Part shown: positions 59,101-64,000 of the stretch, in pieces
Position numbering within the stretch: the stretch's first letter is position 1
Layout of the letters: every line of letters begins with the position of its first letter
Source of the DNA: Arbacia lixula
Taxonomy: Eukaryota; Echinodermata; Echinoidea; Arbacioida; Arbaciidae
Assembly: GCA_963669155.1 (NCBI GenBank)
Contig: OZ022589.1
Coordinates: 7,175,337-7,239,336 of the forward strand
Reading direction: 5' to 3'
DNA: 64,000 nucleotides
Notes under the pieces: generated by a model
What the model was told of the DNA's origin: nothing
Seen by the model: only the letters and a program-made list of their open reading frames with translations
The model's database searches: none
Position numbers and translations under genes: made by a program

Positions 59101-60223
59101 CTAATTGTAATCACTTGTTTTGATTGCTTTTATCATCAGTGTCGTGTTATGTTTGTGGTACATAGCCTCATTCAGTATAGAGACTCTTGCCCCTACGTCC
59201 ACAAGGAGATCAACCGGCATCGCGTTGAGCTTCACTGTGCATTCCTTGAACCGTCCGCTTGTTGGACCATTCACCGCGTAGACAGTTTGTGAAGATGCAT
59301 AGCTCGTTTGCTCATGCTCGCCGATATCGTCGGTTGTGTCCTTAATGTGTCGTACCGCATTCTGTGTCTTACGGGTGGCACGGCATACTGGTGAAAAATG
59401 GTTTGGCTTCCCACACGAATGACAGGTTTTCCCGTAAGCGGGGCATGCTGTCCTTTTTTTGAGTGGGTGTGTACCCCCACAGTTCCCACATGCTTTGTTG
59501 TGGGGGAAGGCACGGGAATGTTGCGGCTTGCGACCTTGTGGTGGGCCCTGCAGGCGCTGGGTGTGCTTGCCCTGAGTGGAGCGATTGATGGCTTGAACTC
59601 GGTCTGCTGACTGTACACCAGTATTAGAGTGACTGTTTGAATTTGACAGAGTTTTTGAGTCGATCATAGCTGATTCTAAGTTCACTGCAAGTATGGTTGC
59701 TTTTTCTAGGGTTAGAGTCCGGGGTTAGAGTATCATCCTCCATTAACAAACGCTCACGTAAGCGAGGGATGCTTGTTTTCTCGATGAGCTGATCTCGTAT
59801 CATCTCTTCTTTAAGTGTACCGAACTTGCAAGAAGAAGCTTACTCACCCAAGGCGGCAATATAGTGCTCGACTGGCTCCCCGTGTCCTTGATGGGCACAC
59901 TGGCGAAATCGGTAACGCTCGATCATCATGCTCTTCTTTGGTCCGAAGTACCCCTCCAGGCCTTTCACCGCTTCGTCAAACTTTGTGTGCGGGTGGCCCC
60001 CGGCGTCCGTGAGCTGCTCAAGCACTCGCTGTCCCTCAGTACCCAGACAATGGGCGAGGATTGCCTGTTTACGTTCGGGGCTTTCGGAGTTCATGGCCGT
60101 GGCGAGAAGATAGGTTTTGATACTCGAAATCCATCGATCCCACGGCACTTGAGGCTCCCCAGGAGTGTTGAGGAAAGGCGTTGGGGCCGGTAGGTTCAAA
60201 CTAGTGGCCGTCCTCGTCTCCAA
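59101..60223 (-). mobile_element. Broken gag-protease of a Ty3/Gypsy-type retrotransposon
   Basis: From 60223 the minus strand reads a gag-like start (PWDRWISSIKTYL, FGPKKSMMIERYRF) with a stop near 59840 and frame damage near 59715. From 59685 it continues into a zinc-knuckle region (C-x2-C...CPAYGKTC, then CHSCGKPNHFSPVC with C-x2-C-x4-H-x4-C) and the start of an aspartic protease (LLVDVGARVSIL, where DTGA or DSGA is usual). It ends at 59101 before any reverse transcriptase. The layout resembles K02A2.6-like Gypsy elements. The copy is inactive. Confidence 0.8.
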
Positions 60224-60420
60224 ATGTTATGTTTGATAATGAAATAAACTAGTCATTTCAGATGATCGTTGAAGGTTGAGTGTGTGTGTTTATTTCACGT
60301 GGAGTACTGACGTTGAGTCAACGTTGTGCATGCATGGCACATTACATAAAGGGGTTGACGCCCTCATTGTTTGCTAACAGTTTAATCAGATACAACTTGT
60401 CGAACTTGTTTCTTTTTCAT
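60224..60420 (-). mobile_element. Possible 5' LTR/leader of the Gypsy-type element
   Basis: Directly upstream of the gag start the minus strand reads ...CATAACATTTGGAGACGAGG, which fits an LTR ending in CA followed by a primer-binding-like TGGAGACGAGG stretch. No second LTR is in the window, so the limits are uncertain. Confidence 0.35.
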
Positions 60421-60439
60421 TAGGAGGTATATTGTAGCG

Positions 60440-60905
60440 TTATCTGGCTCTTTAGCTATGTTGTCTCTATTCTTTCCATAGGCTATACGTCAAAGAGTGA
60501 AAAGGTATAATTATTCTTATGATTTTCTTAACTTAATGTACCTAACCACCTTATAATATCTATTCTTTGGCTATGTTGTCTCTGTTCTTTCCGTAGGCTA
60601 TATATCAAAGAGTGGAGTGGGATAATTATTCTTATGATTTTCTTAACTGAATGTACTGAATCTTATGATATCTATTATTTGGCTATGTTGTCTCTGTTCT
60701 TTCCATAGGCTATACATCAAAGAGTGGAGTGGGATAATTATTCTTATGATTTTCTTAACTTAATGTACCAAATCTTATGATACATGTATCTATTATTTGG
60801 CTATGTTGTCAGTGTTCTTTCCATAGGCTTTACTTCAAATAGTTGAGTACATGTAGCATGATTATTCTTATGATTTCCTTAACTGAATGTACCTAACCTT
60901 ATATC
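60440..60905. repeat. Minisatellite of about 120 bases, four copies
   Basis: Repeats of GGCTATGTTGTCTCT, TTCTTTCCATAGGCTATAC, TCAAAGAGTGGAGTGG and ATTATTCTTATGATTTTCTT run head to tail with small changes. Confidence 0.85.
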
Positions 60906-61059
60906 TACTCTTTTACTCTTCTATGTAAATTTTTTGGTAAAAAGAGAAAATCTCACAAAATGACCAAATTGTGCGGCTATTTTTTTTTTTGGAACCTGTG
61001 TGGAATTTTGGCTGTTTTTTTATGCTGGCACGTTTCAGGTGAAGCATGGCATCAGTTGC

Positions 61060-61825
61060 CGTGGCTGTCAGAAGCATGATGGGGCAACTGAGAACACTTC
61101 TGTGCCGCTCTACTCTCACGTAGTCTGGCCTGAATGTCTTGTCCCAAAGATGGAGGAATTGAGTATCATCAATGAATATAAGTCATATCAAATGCATGTT
61201 AGCATTTTATTCTAATAGCTTGAATGAGGCAATTAAGAATGCTTCTTCGCCATTCCACTCTGAGGTAATCTGGTCTGAATGTCTTGTCCCAAAGATGGCG
61301 GAATTGAAATGATAGAGTATCATCAATGAATATAAGTTATATCAAATACATGTTAGGATCTTATTCTATTAGTTCTTGAATGGGCAACTAATGATTCTTA
61401 GCCTTTCCACTCTGAGGTAATCTAGTCTGAATGTCTTGTCCTAAAAGTGGAGGAATTGAAATGATTGAGTATCATCAATGAATATTATGTCAAATCAAAT
61501 GCATGTTAGCATCTTAAGTTCTTGTATGGGGCAACTAAGAATGCTTCTTAGCCATTCCACTCTCACATAGTCCGGCCTGAATGTCTTGTCTCAAAGATGG
61601 AGAAATTGAAATGATTGAGTATCATCAATGAATATTATGTCAAATCAAATGCATGTTAGCATCTTAATCTAAAAGTTCTTGTATGGGGCAACTTAGAATG
61701 CTTCTTAGCCATTCACTCCGAGGTAATCTGGTCTGAATGTCTTGTCCCAAAAAATAAAGGAATTGAAGAGGATCATCAATAAATATACATACTGGTAAGT
61801 CATATGAAATGCATGTAAGCATCTC
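61060..61825. repeat. Minisatellite of about 160 bases, five copies
   Basis: Units contain TAAGAATGCTTCTT, CCATTCCACTCT, TGAATGTCTTGTCCCAAAGA, GTATCATCAATGAATAT and CAAATGCATGTTAGCAT. The last copy runs into a short start of the TGTCTCGCCTGAA family at 61829. Confidence 0.85.
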
Positions 61826-61849
61826 AGTTTTGTCTCTCCTGAACGAAGT

Positions 61850-62550
61850 TGAGAGTTCAAATCCAATTGTCCATTGACACCTTCAATATCTCTTCGACTC
61901 ATTTCTTTCTTCAGCAACAATGCCACAGAGCACACTCCTAGGTCTCTCCATTTGGTCACCTGGGTGATCCTCAGGCTCTTGAGGGGAGTTTGGTCTGTGC
62001 TGTGAGTGTGGTATCGGCTCTAGGACGTGCTCTTTGCATTGATACGTTACTCTGGCACTTGAAAAAGCCAGGTCTGGATTATGACTTCTCCTCCATCAAC
62101 AGCTGTGGAAGGAGGAAGGGAGCTTGGCATCATGGATTAGCTTGGTCTACCTCTGCCCATTCCTCTAGGAGATCGCCATCTCCATTACTTGCTTGGATGG
62201 TAGCCCCATGAGGTGCTGTGGCTGTCGAAGTTCCCAAAGATATCATTCACCCCGCTTGTAACTGAGTGCTTTTGGTTCTTTAAAGGCAAACAGAGACCCT
62301 GGTGGTTTGTATACCGGGGTCACTGCTTGTCTCCCAAGGTTCATGGTGAGGATTTCTACGTTTTCCCTTTCAGACATCGAGGTCTTGCCAATGATATCAT
62401 GATTTTTAAGAAAGAGAGCACTGCCATATTTATCATGTGGCCTTTCAGTTCCTAACATCATTCCAGGGATCTTAGGCCGGTTCTGTTGTTGACCTCTGTG
62501 AGTTTCTTGTAGGCATAATATTAGGCAGTCATCATCCGAGCAGAGCTTCC
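61850..62550 (-). mobile_element. LINE fragment with endonuclease joined to late RT
   Basis: The minus strand begins near 62540 with SDDDCLILCLQETHRGQQQN, then PHDKYGSALFLKN, VEILTMNLGRQAVTPVYKPP and FDSHSTSWGY, all typical of the AP-endonuclease domain of a LINE. Near 61985 it switches to VTKWRDLGVCSVALL, which lies late in the reverse transcriptase of copies 1 and 2. Most of the RT is deleted. Stops and shifts are present. Confidence 0.75.
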
Positions 62551-63600
62551 CAATAAAAGAAAGAGTTCAAGTTTATTCAAACCAATCAATCAAGAAAACA
62601 ACATTTTAACAATTAATTGACAAAGAAAGAACATGATGGGTTTGGGACCCCGGAGAAAGCAGAGCTTGTGATAGGGGCCCCTTACAAGGTACAGTATAAA
62701 CACAAAATATAAAACGAATGGCATATTTACAATGATAAAGAAGGAGTAAAAATTGGAATACAAGAAAATTTAAGATCATGCACACACACGCACACGCCGC
62801 AAACACATAGACATACATGGCTTTCCATTATTTACTTTAACTTGTTTTGTAAATTCTCAAAAAGATATTTTTTCACATGAAAGTTTAAATTTAGACAGTG
62901 TTGGACTGGACCTGATGTTTTGTGGAATTGTTCCATTCTTTTATGCAGACAACTACAAAAGAGTTTTAAGCAGTTTGAGTCCTTGCTATAGAGGTTGATG
63001 GATTTTGATTTCTTTGACGTGTGTTGTACTGATGAACAATAGAATTTATGATAAACACATTTTTTAAAAATGATGAGAGCCCCTCAGTGATGGACATCCC
63101 TGTCATCGTCCGTCCTGAAAAGGACGTAAGCTTCCGGATAGACATTTAGTGAAAACTATCTTTACTTTGGTAGGTAGATGTAGAACACATGTACTCAGTA
63201 GGTATTCAGTAGATGATGGTGATGGTGGAATAAGCTCAGAACGCAGTCTAGGACGTTGTCCAGTTTTCAACCCCGTGACGTGGACACTTCTACACTGGGG
63301 CCAACAAAGAGATTAATGTGACTAACATTGTTCATCAGAAAATCTCACACTTTAAAATGATATTGCAATTCTATGTTTAATCATCACAGACATATGTTGT
63401 ATTAAGGCTAGGAATGTTGTGCTTGAACATGACATGTAAGCAGAGTTTTAATACGGTATGGGTTTGAATATCTTTGCTTTGTGAATAGTATGAAACCACA
63501 TGTACAAGAAGAAATAATAGGCACAAACATTGAACTTCATTGAGCTTTTGAATGTTCTTCAACCGCATTTTCATTATTATATGTATTATATAGCTTGACT
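62551..63600. other. Intergenic DNA without recognised gene
   Basis: AT-rich. It contains a short CA-rich stretch near 62779-62800 and a piece (AGTTTATTCAAACCAATCAA, GGGACCCCGGAGAAAGCAGA) that looks like a retroelement tail but could not be placed. Confidence 0.4.
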
Positions 63601-63885
63601 TTGATTGTGTTGTCTACAACTTGTTTCATATACTACAAAGGTTTGTGCATGGAAAAGAGGCAAATACAGTACCTTCTACTTACATTAACATTAAAATGTC
63701 TTGCAAATGGAAGTAAGTTAAAGATCTGTTGAGAGTCCAATTATCCATTGATACCTTCAATATCACTTGGACTCCTTTTTTTTCTTCAGTAACAATGCCA
63801 CAGAACCACACTCCTTTGTCTTTCCATCAGGCTCTTGATGGGAGTGATTGCTAAAGTCATATGGCAGGGTTCCCAGCCCATCAGG
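63600..63885 (-). mobile_element. LINE fragment, copy 3
   Basis: The block matches 54600-54860 (GTTGTCTACAACTTGTT, AAAAGAGGCAAATAC, CAACAATGCCACAGA, GGGAGTGATTGC). On the minus strand it is a short piece of the same LINE lineage's RT region, more diverged. Confidence 0.55.
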
Positions 63886-64000
63886 GAAATTATTTTACTT
63901 TTTCCCAGTCAGGGAAGTTGATAACAAATTCCTCAAATCAGGGAAAAGTCAGAGAATTTTGTGGCCCCAAAATCGAAATTACATGTAGTAGTGTAATTAT

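Noticed and set aside
60440-61825. Tandem repeats considered as a CRISPR array
   Set aside because: Units of 120-160 bases follow head to tail without unique spacers, and the DNA is animal.

Overview
This window is animal nuclear DNA with intron-rich genes, most likely from an echinoderm and probably a sea urchin. That guess rests on gene content (an invertebrate ferroportin, and a DUF6589 protein with PHD fingers) and on the mix of short inverted-repeat elements, Helitron-like repeats, LINE pieces, poly-C/poly-G tracts and CA microsatellites. No database search was run. Nothing prokaryotic is present.

Three genes can be assembled exon by exon with consistent splice phases. (1) On the minus strand, from 11668 down past base 1, nine exons give 827 residues of a DUF6589-family protein carrying two consecutive PHD fingers; its 3' end lies outside the window. 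(2) On the plus strand, 19890-32960, ten exons give a complete 709-residue ferroportin (SLC40A1-type iron exporter). (3) On the minus strand, 40761-37657, four exons give a complete 227-residue dephospho-CoA kinase domain protein (DCAKD).

The region 8.47-17.86 kb (first exons and upstream DNA of the DUF6589 gene) reappears in inverted orientation at about 41.8-45.94 kb as a decayed pseudogene. The two copies flank ferroportin and DCAKD as a pair of inverted repeats. The original carries about 5.1 kb (12.63-17.76 kb) that the copy lacks.

From about 46.1 to 59.0 kb lies a tandem array, minus strand, of at least ten units of roughly 0.9-1.8 kb. Each carries the C-terminal helicase-lobe exon of a RecQ-like protein, and many are fused to the 3' end of a LINE. 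Beyond it are a broken Ty3/Gypsy-type gag-protease piece (59.1-60.2 kb), two minisatellites (60.4-61.8 kb) and further LINE fragments (61.8-63.9 kb).

The remaining DNA is introns and intergenic sequence packed with mobile elements. Several sit within tens of bases of ferroportin splice sites or its start codon. The most notable observations are the loss in ferroportin of the cysteine used by hepcidin, a multiplied GC splice donor, the RecQ/LINE chimeric array, and the inverted duplication around the iron-exporter gene.
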